A program made the position numbers and the translations under genes. A stretch of DNA of 64,000 nt from an uncultured Granulosicoccaceae bacterium. Its GTDB lineage: Bacteria; Pseudomonadota; Gammaproteobacteria; Granulosicoccales; Granulosicoccaceae. Within the stretch, counting starts at the first letter, position 1. Each line of letters opens with the position of its first letter. The stretch covers positions 1 to 64,000 of the forward strand of contig CALIHW010000074.1 in assembly GCA_938020525.1 (NCBI GenBank). Direction: 5' to 3'. This document shows, in pieces, positions 9,091-18,849 of the stretch. The notes under the pieces are model-generated. The model was not told the origin of the DNA. It saw nothing but the letters and a program-made list of their open reading frames with translations, and searched no databases.

Positions 9091-9921
9091 ATGAAGTTAA
9101 GTAACGCAGTATCATCACGAATCGCTAAAGGCCTGATGGCATCAGCTCTTGCCATTGCACTCAGCGGGTGCCTTTCTACTGCCCCTAAACTAGGTGGCTC
9201 GGAAGGTAACCTTATAACCGGCAGCGCCGGTGGTGCTAACGCTGAAGGCCAGAACACTGCACTTGAGTCATGTGACGCACCACTTGGCACGATGTCACTT
9301 TTTGAAGACAACTCTCTTCCCTGGTGGAATCGATACCTCACTGATTATCCTCAACTCGGCAGCACGCTTCCGGTCATCCGTTTAATGATCCAGCAGTCCA
9401 ACTGTTTTGTTGTGGTTGAACGCGGCAAAGCGTTTGAAGCAATCAATAGAGAGCGCGAACTGGCTAACAGCGGCGAGCTACGCACAAACAGCAATTTTGG
9501 TCAGGGTCAGTTGGTGTCAGCCGACTATACCGCTTCACCGTCAGTACAGTTCTCCAAGAAAGGTACGGGTGGCGTAGGTGGCGCAGTTGTCGGCAGCCTC
9601 CTTGGAAGTGTCGGATCAGCATTAGCTGGCAGCCTGAAGAGCAATGAAGCTGCTACCACCTTACTTTTAATTGATAACCGCAGCGGCGTGCAAGTTTCAG
9701 CAGCAACCGGAAGCGCAAAGAACTTTGACTTCAGGTTATTTGGCGGATTATTCAGGGGAGGTTTTGCAGGTGCAGGCGGATACAGCAATACTCCGGAAGG
9801 TAAGATCGTGACCGCAGCATTCCTCGACTCCTACAACCAGATGGTTAAGGCTGTTCGCAACTACAGAGCACAGGAAGTCGAAGGTGGGCTTGGAACTGGC
9901 GGCCAGCTAAAAGTACAGTAA
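9091..9921 (+). CDS. CsgG/HfaB-like lipoprotein
   Basis: A 276-residue predicted lipoprotein with lipobox LSGC (Cys near residue 27). The region PVIRLMIQQSNCFVVVERGKAFEAINRERELANSG is typical of CsgG-family proteins, which form outer-membrane pores for curli or anchor holdfast material. A glycine-rich stretch (GTGGVGGAVVGSLLGSVGSALAG) could be membrane-inserting. No curli subunit or csgEF gene is nearby, so a curli role is not supported here. An RBS (GAGGA) precedes the ATG. Confidence 0.75.
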   Translation: MKLSNAVSSRIAKGLMASALAIALSGCLSTAPKLGGSEGNLITGSAGGANAEGQNTALESCDAPLGTMSLFEDNSLPWWNRYLTDYPQLGSTLPVIRLMIQQSNCFVVVERGKAFEAINRERELANSGELRTNSNFGQGQLVSADYTASPSVQFSKKGTGGVGGAVVGSLLGSVGSALAGSLKSNEAATTLLLIDNRSGVQVSAATGSAKNFDFRLFGGLFRGGFAGAGGYSNTPEGKIVTAAFLDSYNQMVKAVRNYRAQEVEGGLGTGGQLKVQ

Positions 9922-9927
9922 GGTATG

Positions 9928-9961
9928 ACGGTAGCGGTCTTTAGTATTCGACCGCTACCGT
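9928..9961 (+). terminator. Long hairpin after CsgG-like gene
   Basis: A perfect 12-bp stem (ACGGTAGCGGTC / GACCGCTACCGT) with a 10-nt loop directly after the stop codon. The T run is poor (TT then AAAA), so it may stabilise the transcript end rather than terminate strongly. Confidence 0.6.
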
Positions 9962-10054
9962 TAAAACTACGCCCTTCAACGCCCCTAACTAACCGTGATA
10001 CTGAGTGAGCCTGTCATACTTTCGCTGAGTGGAGCACTCTCTTTCACAGGCTGA

Positions 10055-10465
10055 TTAACTATTTTCCTTGTCCGCCTGAACAGATAATTTCTCGATCTCA
10101 GTGAGCTTGTCAGCAAGTTCATGTAGAAACGCGTGATCAATCCCATCAGGATTTGCCCAGTACTTGCCTGTAACTCGACATCTATTGGCCAACCTGACCA
10201 AGCCGATATCTTCAAGCTCAAAAGACAACTCAGTCCATCGCAAAGACAACGTTCTTTCAGTTTTAATTGATTTTCTGCCGCCATCTTTTATATGCCGGAT
10301 ATAGATTTGCGTTTCCCTGACCGCAAGAATGACGCTACGCAGGGCTTTGCGTGATTCCGCTTTTCGCTCTTTACCTGCACGGCGAAGATTACTGATCCAG
10401 CGTTTTACATGCGTTAATACTGAAATCAGCTCAGAGGCACTCATCTCGAGCCCTGAGAGTGGCAT
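10055..10465 (-). CDS. Uncharacterised protein coupled to the sugar permease
   Basis: About 136 residues, mostly helical and basic, with no family I recognise. Its ATG overlaps the stop of the upstream permease as TGATG, a classical translational coupling arrangement, so it is made together with the ABC importer. A longer frame opens upstream inside the permease gene, but the coupled Met (MPLSGLEM...) is the natural start. It has no signal peptide or membrane segment. It may be an importer-associated accessory or regulatory protein; that is inference. Confidence 0.55.
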   Translation of the reverse strand: MPLSGLEMSASELISVLTHVKRWISNLRRAGKERKAESRKALRSVILAVRETQIYIRHIKDGGRKSIKTERTLSLRWTELSFELEDIGLVRLANRCRVTGKYWANPDGIDHAFLHELADKLTEIEKLSVQADKENS

Positions 10466-11316
10466 CAGCCTTTTGTCGCACCCAACGTCAAACCGGCAAT
10501 AAAGTGCTTCTGCATAGCAAAGAACATAATGACTGGCGGTATCGCCGCCAGCAATGACGCCGCAGATACCAGATGCCATTGCTGCACGAACTCACCATTT
10601 AAAGTTCGAACACCAACAGTTATCGGCAGGGTTGAATCATCGCGAAGCAGCACAGTTGCCCAAAAAAAATCGTTCCAGATAAAGGTAAAGATCAGTACGC
10701 ACAAAGCGGCGATGGCTGGTTTGACCAGAGGTAGCACCAAGTGCCAGAAAATCTTGAATTCATCAACACCCTCAAGCCTTGCGGATTCGACCAATTCAAA
10801 AGGTAACGCCTTCATAAAGTTACGCATAAAAAGTGTGCAGAAACCTGTCTGAAAGGCTGCATGAAACATCACAAGACCGGGCACGGTATTGATAATCTCC
10901 AGACGATTAGACATATCCACCACCGGTAGCATCAAAATCTGGAATGGCACGAAATTACCTGCAACAAACAAAAAGAACATTGGCAATGCCCATTTGAATT
11001 TATAAATCGCCAATGCATAGCCCGTCATGCATGCCAGTGCTACAGAAATGATTGTTGTCGGTATAGCGATTAACAAGGTATTAAACAGGTATCTCATCGC
11101 ATCAGTCTTAGCGAATACTTCACCGTAGTTTTGCAGTAACTGAAACGAGCTTGGTATGCCAAACACATTGCCCGTGGCAATATCAGACGCAGGCCTGATA
11201 GAAGTCATGAAAATCGCCAGTAGCGGCAATAACCAGATAAACAACGCAATCGGCAATGATAGCTTATAGGCAAAGCGGCCAAAAAATGAAGCTTTCTCAA
11301 TAGGACTGGGGAACAT
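10465..11316 (-). CDS. Carbohydrate ABC permease, MalG/LacG type
   Basis: A 283-residue inner-membrane permease with six predicted helices. The cytoplasmic EAA loop reads ESARLEGVDEFKIFWHLVLP, the site that contacts the ATPase. It overlaps the upstream MalF-type gene by one base and is coupled to the small downstream gene. With the binding protein at 12619 and the ATPase at 14094 it would form a CUT1-type oligosaccharide importer. Next to galactosidases, galactosides are the likely cargo (inferred). Confidence 0.92.
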   Translation of the reverse strand: MFPSPIEKASFFGRFAYKLSLPIALFIWLLPLLAIFMTSIRPASDIATGNVFGIPSSFQLLQNYGEVFAKTDAMRYLFNTLLIAIPTTIISVALACMTGYALAIYKFKWALPMFFLFVAGNFVPFQILMLPVVDMSNRLEIINTVPGLVMFHAAFQTGFCTLFMRNFMKALPFELVESARLEGVDEFKIFWHLVLPLVKPAIAALCVLIFTFIWNDFFWATVLLRDDSTLPITVGVRTLNGEFVQQWHLVSAASLLAAIPPVIMFFAMQKHFIAGLTLGATKG

Positions 11317-12503
11317 TATCTGGCCTCCACTTCATCTTGATACATTCGCCACAGGAAGTAGCTGATGTACACCAACATGATTAAAAACAGAATGGTTGCG
11401 ATCGCAGAACCGTAGCCGTAGCGTCCGACACCTTCACCCACCGCTTGATCATACATATAGTAAGCAAGCACATTGGTTGAGCCAAACGGCCCGCCCTGAG
11501 TCATGGTGGCGATCATGTCAAACGACCGCAATGCACCAATGACGGTCACCACAATGGCAATAAAGGTGGCAGGCTTTAGTTGCGGCAGAATCACATGACG
11601 CAGCATTTTCCAGCCTTTAGCGCCATCCAGACGACCAGCTTCTATCTGATCAGAAGAGATATTATTCAGACCCGTGAGATACAGAATCATGCAGTACGCA
11701 ATCTGTGGCCACAGACCCGCAGCGATAATGCCGTAGGTAGCGTAGGTGGAGTCACCAAGAATGGAGGGTGGCTCCGGGGAACAGACTCTTGTCAGGTTAC
11801 CGACAATATTGGTTTTGGTTTCGCAGAAAAACCAGCTCCAGACTTCACTGAGTAATCCAAACTCAGGGTTGTAGGCCCAGGTAAAAATCAATCCGACAAC
11901 CACCTGCGATATAACGAAGGGAAAGAAAAACAAAGATTTATAGATTCTGATACCGGTTACAGTTTGATTCAAAAACAATGCGATAAAAAGCCCTATTGGC
12001 ACCGCCAACATAAACAATACAAGCCACAACAGGTTGTTCCATAACGAGGTATAAAAATTAGGATCCTGGAACAGTACCTTGTAGTTGTGAAAACCTACCC
12101 ACTCCCCGGTCCAGACACCATTAAAATCGTAAAGTCCATCCCAACGCGTAAAAGAGTAGGAAATAGACTGGAAGATAGGGACGATCACGTAGATCATGAA
12201 CAACACCAGCCCAACTGACAAAAACAGCCAGGGGGCTACCGCTACTTTGTTACGCTTGTAGTAGGACAGTCCGGTGACAAAGAAAAATGCCGCCGCGATA
12301 GCAGCTAACAAAAACACCATTCGAACTAAAAAAGTCGGCACACGCGCCTGCGTCTTTTGCGTATAGCCCAATAGGTCCTGCATACCTGTGGTGGTAACAA
12401 GTTTCAACATTATCAGACAAACAACAAACACAATTGCCGCGATCACTACGCGACCGGTGGAGGTGGCAAACCTGTCCATGGGTAAAGCGGCAGTGGTACT
12501 CAA
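11316..12503 (-). CDS. Carbohydrate ABC permease, MalF/LacF type
   Basis: A 395-residue permease, longer than the usual approximately 300 because of two extra N-terminal hydrophobic helices (residues about 15-40 and 60-80) and a periplasmic insert containing paired Cys (FFCETKTN, RVCSPEPP). The EAA loop is EAGRLDGAKGWKMLRHVILP. It pairs with the MalG-type permease next to it. The two Cys in the periplasmic loop could form a disulfide, which is uncommon for this family. Confidence 0.92.
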   Translation of the reverse strand: MSTTAALPMDRFATSTGRVVIAAIVFVVCLIMLKLVTTTGMQDLLGYTQKTQARVPTFLVRMVFLLAAIAAAFFFVTGLSYYKRNKVAVAPWLFLSVGLVLFMIYVIVPIFQSISYSFTRWDGLYDFNGVWTGEWVGFHNYKVLFQDPNFYTSLWNNLLWLVLFMLAVPIGLFIALFLNQTVTGIRIYKSLFFFPFVISQVVVGLIFTWAYNPEFGLLSEVWSWFFCETKTNIVGNLTRVCSPEPPSILGDSTYATYGIIAAGLWPQIAYCMILYLTGLNNISSDQIEAGRLDGAKGWKMLRHVILPQLKPATFIAIVVTVIGALRSFDMIATMTQGGPFGSTNVLAYYMYDQAVGEGVGRYGYGSAIATILFLIMLVYISYFLWRMYQDEVEAR

Positions 12504-12561
12504 TGTTTTCTCCGAATGAGCGCTGTGGCCATCATTGTCTGTTTTTACGCTGTTTTTGGCA

Positions 12562-12591
12562 ATAAAAAAGGCCGACTAAAAAGCCGGCCTT
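12562..12591 (-). terminator. Intra-operon terminator/attenuator between binding protein and permeases
   Basis: Read leftward, AAGGCCG and its complement CGGCCTT form a hairpin followed by a run of six T, located between the binding-protein gene and the permease gene. Such hairpins partly stop transcription and protect the upstream message, giving more binding protein than permease, as known for malE-malF. Confidence 0.8.
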
Positions 12592-12618
12592 AGTGCTTTG
12601 CTACATGAATCGCACAGC

Positions 12619-13860
12619 TTACTTATAGACTTCCGCCTGCACCTTATCTAGATTTTCAAGTACCTCGTCAAGGGTAGAAGGATCAAGCATGAACTTCTGG
12701 AAGCCCTGCATACCTTCTTTAGCCATAGCCGCAGGTGCGTCGCGATCATAGAATTGCGCAAGACCCGCTGCGGTAGACAGTGTCGCCATGCCTTCTACAA
12801 TGAACTTGTCATCAGCATTGATTTCAGCATCTGCGTTGGGAGGCAGCTGGCCAATAGTTTTATTCCATTCGCCTTGAACCTCAGGAGTCGCTACAAAAGC
12901 CAGGAATTTTTTGGCGTTTTCTACGTTCTTCGCTTTGGCAGGAATAAAGAAAGCATCCGCTGGCGCTTCTTCGGCACGCGGTAATCCAGGTGTAATTTCA
13001 GGGAACTGAAAGAAATCAATCTGCTCATCAGTCAGACCAGCATCTTTGTATTGACCAACAGAGAAATTACCCATCACATACATTGCAGCATCACCATTGG
13101 CGAAAGGTGCAATAGCATCCTGCCATGACATAGTTGCGTGGGTACTTACAAAAGTACAACGATCAAGCATCTCTTCCCAGTTAGCGAAGGTTGCACGAAT
13201 ACGATCATCGGTATACTTAATCTTACCAGCAGTCAGATCGTTGTGGACGTCGTAACCGTTAGTACGCAGGTTCAGGTAGTCGAATACTCCCGCAGCCGTC
13301 CACAGAAACTTGGTACCGATAGTGAAAGGTGTGACACCGGCTTCTTTAAGCTTGTCACAGTTGCCAAGCAGCTCGTCCCAGGTTGCAGGCTCGCTGAGCG
13401 ACAGCTTGTCATAAATGTCTTTACGGTAGTAAACGCCCCACTGGTAATATGAGTAAGGCACGCCACACTGCTTTCCATCACGTGACATGGTGGGCTTAAT
13501 GGCGTTGAATTTGTCCGCAAGGTTGGGATCAGATGCCCAAAGATCAGAAATATCCGTAAACAGACCAGCATCGACAAAAGGCCCCATACGGTTACCCGGG
13601 TACCAGGTAATCACATCGGGCGCGTCATTCTGTAGTGCGTTACGAATAGTGCCTTTATGCGCTTCTCTGTCACCATTGTTGGCAATGACGTTGATATCCG
13701 GGTTAGCAGCCTTGAATGCTTCAACTGCAGCTTCATAAGCGGCTTTCTTATCAGGATTTAAATCATCAAAAGTGATGACCAGATCACTAGCCACTGCAGC
13801 TGTAGACATAAATGTCGCTGCCACAATGCTCGCGATAGAGTGCGTTATACTCAATTTCAT
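12619..13860 (-). CDS. ABC sugar-binding protein (family 1)
   Basis: About 413 residues after choosing the Met at 13860, which begins a clear Sec signal peptide (MKLSITHSIASIVAATFMSTAAVA). The mature part begins SDLVITFDDLN and matches PF01547 extracellular solute-binding proteins: PDVITWYPGNRM, CGVPYSYYQWGVYYRKD, DAMYVMGNFSVGQ. It delivers sugars to the two permeases downstream. Placement beside GH36/GH42 and galK/galT suggests raffinose-, melibiose- or galactoside-type ligands. A longer frame to 13944 lacks a sensible secretion signal. Confidence 0.92.
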   Translation of the reverse strand: MKLSITHSIASIVAATFMSTAAVASDLVITFDDLNPDKKAAYEAAVEAFKAANPDINVIANNGDREAHKGTIRNALQNDAPDVITWYPGNRMGPFVDAGLFTDISDLWASDPNLADKFNAIKPTMSRDGKQCGVPYSYYQWGVYYRKDIYDKLSLSEPATWDELLGNCDKLKEAGVTPFTIGTKFLWTAAGVFDYLNLRTNGYDVHNDLTAGKIKYTDDRIRATFANWEEMLDRCTFVSTHATMSWQDAIAPFANGDAAMYVMGNFSVGQYKDAGLTDEQIDFFQFPEITPGLPRAEEAPADAFFIPAKAKNVENAKKFLAFVATPEVQGEWNKTIGQLPPNADAEINADDKFIVEGMATLSTAAGLAQFYDRDAPAAMAKEGMQGFQKFMLDPSTLDEVLENLDKVQAEVYK

Positions 13861-14093
13861 ACGGTAAGTTCTCCAGGGTTCAAGGCACGACCTTCCGGGC
13901 CGCCTCAATAAAAATGCTATTCGCCTAGGCAATATAACATTCAACTGCGGGTTTAATAAATGCCCAGATACGAATAATACTAATTAATCAAAAGTTTTCG
14001 TTACGTGCAAAGCCCGCGTTGTCATTGACTGACCATCGCAGGTAACATAATCCTCGGATAACTGAAGATTAACCAACTAACAGGACGAATACT

Positions 14094-15176
14094 TTGGCCG
14101 ACGTAGAACTCACAGGACTAAAAAAATCTTTCGGCAAAGTTGACGTCATACATGATGTTGACTTATCAATCTCCTCTGGGGAGTTTGCGGTTTTTGTCGG
14201 CCCGTCGGGCTGCGGCAAATCCACTCTCCTGCGCCTTATTGCAGGCTTGGAGGATGCCTCTGGTGGAAAGATCCAGATTGATAACCAGGACGTCACTCAG
14301 GTGGAAGCCGCAGATCGTGGCATTGCCATGGTGTTCCAGTCGTACGCACTCTACCCGCACATGACGGTCGAGGAAAATATGGGCTTCGGCTTAAAAATGA
14401 CCGGCCATGACACAGCACTGATCAACGAACGAGTGCAAAAGGCTGCCAAAATTCTGCATCTGGATGCGCTACTTGAGCGAAAACCCAAAGCCCTGTCCGG
14501 CGGGCAGAGACAGCGCGTCGCGATTGGTCGCTCGATTGTTCGAGAACCAAAAGTTTTCCTCTTCGACGAGCCGCTTTCCAACCTCGACGCTGAACTTCGG
14601 GTGCGAATGCGCCTTGAAATCGCCAAGCTTCATAACGACCTCGGTGCAACAATGGTTTATGTTACGCATGATCAGGTCGAGGCAATGACGCTGGCAGATA
14701 AAATAGTCGTGTTACGTGACGGACGTGTTGAACAAGCGGGTGCGCCAATGCAACTTTACAACGACCCTGACAACGTCTTTGTCGGTGGCTTTATCGGTTC
14801 ACCTAAAATGAATATTCTTGACGGCCGCGTTACGGGCTACAGCAAAGGCACCGCCACAGTGAAGCTGACGGATTACAGCAGCGATGACTTCCAGGTTAAC
14901 TGCGAAACAACCGTAAGCGAAGGTGCCAATATTCAGGTGGGGATACGACCAGAGCACTTCAGCTCAAATGGTAATGCAGCTTTAAACACTACAATAGAGG
15001 TTGTTGAGAGTCTTGGCGGATCATCTTTTGGCTATGCAAACGCAGAAAGCGAATCACCATTGACTATTGGTCTGGAAGAACATCAGGCAGCGGATGCACG
15101 TGGAGAATTTACAGCTCGTTTTGACTCTGGACGCGCTTTTTTATTCGATTCGCAAAGTACTCTGCGCATTCGCTAA
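14094..15176 (+). CDS. Sugar ABC transporter ATPase (UgpC/MsmK type)
   Basis: A 360-residue ATPase. Walker A GPSGCGKST, Q-loop MVFQSYALYP, signature LSGGQRQRVAIGRS, Walker B VFLFDEPLSNLD and switch VTHDQVEA are intact, with a C-terminal TOBE region (IQVGIRPEHF). The only suitable start is TTG at 14094 behind AGGA. It is divergent from the binding-protein/permease operon rather than inside it, so it may serve several CUT1 importers, as MsmK-type ATPases do. Confidence 0.93.
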   Translation: MADVELTGLKKSFGKVDVIHDVDLSISSGEFAVFVGPSGCGKSTLLRLIAGLEDASGGKIQIDNQDVTQVEAADRGIAMVFQSYALYPHMTVEENMGFGLKMTGHDTALINERVQKAAKILHLDALLERKPKALSGGQRQRVAIGRSIVREPKVFLFDEPLSNLDAELRVRMRLEIAKLHNDLGATMVYVTHDQVEAMTLADKIVVLRDGRVEQAGAPMQLYNDPDNVFVGGFIGSPKMNILDGRVTGYSKGTATVKLTDYSSDDFQVNCETTVSEGANIQVGIRPEHFSSNGNAALNTTIEVVESLGGSSFGYANAESESPLTIGLEEHQAADARGEFTARFDSGRAFLFDSQSTLRIR

Positions 15177-15211
15177 TAGCATTGGCCGATGTGCGATTAC
15201 TCTTACAAAGC

Positions 15212-15242
15212 AAACCACCGCACGTAGCGCGGTGGTTTTATA
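15212..15242 (+). terminator. Rho-independent terminator after ABC ATPase
   Basis: A 10-bp perfect stem (AAACCACCGC / GCGGTGGTTT) with a 7-nt loop and a short T tail. A second weaker hairpin (GCCACT / AGTGGC) follows at about 15245-15266. Confidence 0.8.
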
Positions 15243-15280
15243 AAGCCACTGACAGTCTGAGTGGCTTCTAAGAACGCCAC

Positions 15281-15310
15281 AGGCCGCAACAGGCCGCAAA
15301 AGGCCGCAAC
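15281..15310. repeat. 10-bp tandem repeat, three units
   Basis: Three units of AGGCCGCAAC (the second ends in A) in perfect phase, in the gap between the ATPase terminator and the convergent YegP-type gene. Confidence 0.8.
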
Positions 15311-15345
15311 ACTGACTGACCAGGCCGGCTTAGCGATCCGATTTA

Positions 15346-15681
15346 CTACCCGGAAATATCGTCAACAGTTGCTTCAGGTGCACTGGTCTTCACCGAGGCG
15401 ATACCACTGTCTCTGGCTTCAGCCGTGTCATACATAGAGCTAGTGCCAATCACCTGATTGTTTCCAGCTTTAATACTGAACGAGAACTTACCGGATTCGC
15501 TTTCCTTCTTTCCGTAACGAGTATCATTTGAGGCGTTTTTCTTTACCGACTCGATACCGTTTACACAGCTTCTTTTTGCTTTGTAACCTTCGCTACCTAG
15601 CAGATTGTCGCCTTCGCTATTCTTCAATCGGAAACGGAATTCACCCGCTTTGTCTTTGTATATCTCAAATTTTCCAGACAT
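15346..15681 (-). CDS. YegP-type DUF1508 (UPF0339) protein
   Basis: A 111-residue protein of two tandem DUF1508 units: GKFEIYKDKAGEFRFRLK...GSEGYKAK with CVNGIESVKKNA, then GKFSFSIKAGNNQVIGTSSMY with DSGIASVKTSA. This is the usual YegP size and duplication. Function is not established; it is a small soluble protein often linked with stress. Confidence 0.85.
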   Translation of the reverse strand: MSGKFEIYKDKAGEFRFRLKNSEGDNLLGSEGYKAKRSCVNGIESVKKNASNDTRYGKKESESGKFSFSIKAGNNQVIGTSSMYDTAEARDSGIASVKTSAPEATVDDISG

Positions 15682-15895
15682 TACTCACCTGTATAATGGT
15701 TTGATTAAGTAAGATTATGATTTTGTTGAAGTAGTTTAGTGACAGGAACACCAAACACCAGACCACTGCAACGAATTTTGTATGATGCCTATTCTGGCAC
15801 AACCTGGAGAATGAGACAGAATATTTGTCCGGTGGTTCGCTGGCTACGCATGTTTACGGTATTGAGTTAGTAACGCATTATTTCCTAATAAGTTT

Positions 15896-17839
15896 TTAGT
15901 CAGACCAGACTGCTATCTCTGCAACACCGAGTGTCTGGCCACCAATTAAATAACGCTTTGACCCATCAAGTTCAACCGAATCAGGCCCATAATTAAAGGC
16001 AAACACCAAATTGCCCTTGCGACGAAGTCTTAGCCCTTCAGAACATTTATATGTAGAAATACCTGCTTCTTTTAATCTGTTCTCAACGAACCTGACAAGC
16101 GACTCTTCATCCATGCAAGCGTTTAAATAGTGACAACGATCATGGCAATAATAAAATCCCCACCCGTCATCAAATTTATCAATGGCGTCCACATCACCGC
16201 TGACCTTCTCGCGCCACTTGATTGCATTAAAACCACCCTCAGTGGCAACGCTATAGAAGTCCGCTAAAGACTCAACCCGTGTTACTTTTATCGGCATTAA
16301 TGATTGCACGGCTGCTGGTGGCAATTCGGGTGGTATTGAATATTCCTCTGTTTTACTTCCGCATCGTGGACCAATAACAACATGCCCCTTAAAGGATGCA
16401 AGCAGAGACGCTAATTCATCACTTATAAAAACGCTGTTAGCCAGAATCACAAGCTTGTAGCCATCTAGCTTTGCCCCTGGCTGAATAATGTCTAGATCAA
16501 CGCCATTACGCCGCACTGAGGAATAGAATTGCTGCATCCATTCCAACGGGCCATAGTTTTGCCCCTGAGGCTGGATGCGAAGCATCTGATCACCCTGATA
16601 GTCAAACACCAGCGCCACCTCGGATTGTAACGGCGCATCATCCGAATGCATGACGCGCTTGATCTCCGCAAGATCTTCTCCCAGTTGCCTGATTTCATCG
16701 ACGGCCTCGTCTTCGGTGCCATCGGGCAGCAATAAGCCGGTGTGCATCTGCTCCTGAGCTGCAGGCATCTGCCGCCATCGAAACCATGACATCAGCTCTG
16801 CATCATGTGCCATTGCCTCCAGTGCCCACAATCTGATCATACCCGGCAGTGGTGCCGGGTTGTGAGGAGCCCAGTTTACCGGTCCGGGTTGTTGTTCAAT
16901 AATCCACAGCCTTCCCATACCTCGATAGAGATCATGATGGAAAGCGGAGGAATCAGGGTGCCCGGTGCGGAACCATTTTTTTTGATCTTCAAGGTTTACT
17001 CCGTCACGATCAAGAAAACCTAACGGATAGTTATCCCAGGCAGCAATATCAATATCTTTGGCCGTATCGTAGTGATCAAACTCAGTGAAGTTACCCATGA
17101 AGTTATGCATCACATCGCGGTCAGGTGAGTGCTTTTTTATTATTTCTGATTGCAGCTTATTGAATGATGCAACCTGATCGGAAGAAAACCGCCAGAACGC
17201 CAATCGGTGAGCCGGATTTAACTCTGTTACTGATAACATCGGCAAGGGTATTTGATCGAAGCTTAGGTACTCCATACTCCAAAATACATTGCCCCACTCT
17301 GTATTGAGTTTCTCTATTGTCTGATATCTGCGCTCACACCACGATTGAAAGGCTGCCAATGCATCAGCGGAATAACTAACAATAGTACTGTGACAACCGT
17401 ATTCATTATCTGTTTGCCAGGTGGTCACAGACGGGTGGGTTCCAAACTCCCGCACTACCCGCTCTACAATGCGCTGACACTCCTGACGATACACCTGAGA
17501 GGAAAAACAGTAGTGCCTGCGAGAACCAAAGCCTTTCGGGTGGCCTTTTTCATCCACTGCAAGAATAGATGGATGCTCATCAACTAACCATTTTGGCGGT
17601 GTCGCAGTGGGTGTGCCCAAAACAACCTCTAGTCCCTCTGCGTGCAATACATCAAGCGCACGTCGCAGCCAGTCAAAGTGGAAGTTATCCCGTGTTGGCT
17701 CGAGCCGGCTCCACGCAAACTCACCCACACGCACAACGCTTATACCAAGTTCCCGCATGCGACGCGCATCGTCAGCCCATACTGATTCAGGCCAATGCTC
17801 GGGATAATAACAGACGCCTAGCTTCACAGGATTGGACAC
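15896..17839 (-). CDS. Beta-galactosidase, GH42
   Basis: A 647-residue cytoplasmic enzyme that releases galactose from beta-galactosides. The family start is GVCYYPEHWPESVWADDARRM. The acid/base Glu lies in WQTDNEYGCH, and the nucleophile is in LWIIEQQPGPVNWAPHNP. A trimerisation-type domain follows, then the C-terminal beta domain. No signal peptide, so the substrate must be imported, matching the ABC importer next door. It overlaps galT by 16 bp and is the last gene of the alpha-galactosidase-galK-galT-GH42 operon. Confidence 0.93.
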   Translation of the reverse strand: MSNPVKLGVCYYPEHWPESVWADDARRMRELGISVVRVGEFAWSRLEPTRDNFHFDWLRRALDVLHAEGLEVVLGTPTATPPKWLVDEHPSILAVDEKGHPKGFGSRRHYCFSSQVYRQECQRIVERVVREFGTHPSVTTWQTDNEYGCHSTIVSYSADALAAFQSWCERRYQTIEKLNTEWGNVFWSMEYLSFDQIPLPMLSVTELNPAHRLAFWRFSSDQVASFNKLQSEIIKKHSPDRDVMHNFMGNFTEFDHYDTAKDIDIAAWDNYPLGFLDRDGVNLEDQKKWFRTGHPDSSAFHHDLYRGMGRLWIIEQQPGPVNWAPHNPAPLPGMIRLWALEAMAHDAELMSWFRWRQMPAAQEQMHTGLLLPDGTEDEAVDEIRQLGEDLAEIKRVMHSDDAPLQSEVALVFDYQGDQMLRIQPQGQNYGPLEWMQQFYSSVRRNGVDLDIIQPGAKLDGYKLVILANSVFISDELASLLASFKGHVVIGPRCGSKTEEYSIPPELPPAAVQSLMPIKVTRVESLADFYSVATEGGFNAIKWREKVSGDVDAIDKFDDGWGFYYCHDRCHYLNACMDEESLVRFVENRLKEAGISTYKCSEGLRLRRKGNLVFAFNYGPDSVELDGSKRYLIGGQTLGVAEIAVWSD

Positions 17840-18849
17840 TCTCTGAGTTGCCTGGCAGCTTCTTCCGGTTGCAGGGGATTAACGATGTTATTGCTACCTG
17901 CCTCAGCCCCTGCTAAAAACTTTACTTTCTCACGATCTCTAAGAGGTGGTTGCATGGCGATATGAAAATGCCACAAATGACTGGATGCATGATCATCACA
18001 GGGGGCGTTATGCAGCAGCGTGATATTCGGCGACTTACGTTGAAATAACACATCGTATCTTTGGGCTTGTCGCTGATACATGTGAGATAAATCGTCCAGT
18101 TCAACGTCACTGAGATCCGTAATGTAAGGTACTTGTCGATGTGGCACGACCCAGGTTTCATAAGAAAATCTGGCAGCGAAAGGCACAACCACAGAACAGT
18201 AATCTGACGCTTCTACCACAAGTTCACTACCTTGCTGATGGTTTAGTAAATCAGACAATAAATCTGCACCCTCATTTTGAGCAGCATAATTTGCTTGAGC
18301 CGCGCGCATCTTACTGGCTATGTCGGTCACAAACGGATAGGCATAGATCTGACCGTGGGGATGCATGTTTGATGCACCAACTTCAGCGCCTTTGTTTTCA
18401 AATATCAAAACTTGCTTAATCACCGGATCGGCAGAAAGTGTTCTATGTTCATCGCACCATAGGTCTATCACACCACGCATTTCACTAGCACTTAGCTCAG
18501 ATAGAGTCACGTTATGTTTTTCAGTCCAACACAACACTCGACAATGCCCACGAGCAGCGCCTCGTCTAAACAGCACACTACCAGAGGTGGCGGGCTCAGG
18601 GGCTTCGGATGCCAATGACGGGAAATCGTTATCCATAGCACGAGGGCCGATATAGTCAGGATTTACTGCGCCATTAGCGCGGGTGACGCGTGGACAGAGA
18701 TAACATTGCTCATCATGAGAAGGTGCGGCAGATTCCGGTGACTTACTGACTTTACCAGACCAGGGTCGAACACTGGTATTGGCCGAGATAATCACCCATT
18801 GCTCGAGTAATGGATGCCAGCGGGTTTCCCATTTACCGTCTGCACTCAT
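17824..18849 (-). CDS. galT: Galactose-1-phosphate uridylyltransferase
   Basis: A 341-residue GalT that exchanges UMP between UDP-glucose and galactose-1-phosphate in the Leloir pathway. The catalytic nucleotidyl-His is in NMHPHGQIYAYP; RWHPLLEQWVIIS is the N-terminal signature, CYLCP provides metal-binding Cys, and the second half ends near HFHIAMQPPLRD. It overlaps galK by 4 bp (ATGA) and GH42 by 16 bp, so translation is coupled. Confidence 0.95.
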   Translation of the reverse strand: MSADGKWETRWHPLLEQWVIISANTSVRPWSGKVSKSPESAAPSHDEQCYLCPRVTRANGAVNPDYIGPRAMDNDFPSLASEAPEPATSGSVLFRRGAARGHCRVLCWTEKHNVTLSELSASEMRGVIDLWCDEHRTLSADPVIKQVLIFENKGAEVGASNMHPHGQIYAYPFVTDIASKMRAAQANYAAQNEGADLLSDLLNHQQGSELVVEASDYCSVVVPFAARFSYETWVVPHRQVPYITDLSDVELDDLSHMYQRQAQRYDVLFQRKSPNITLLHNAPCDDHASSHLWHFHIAMQPPLRDREKVKFLAGAEAGSNNIVNPLQPEEAARQLRECPIL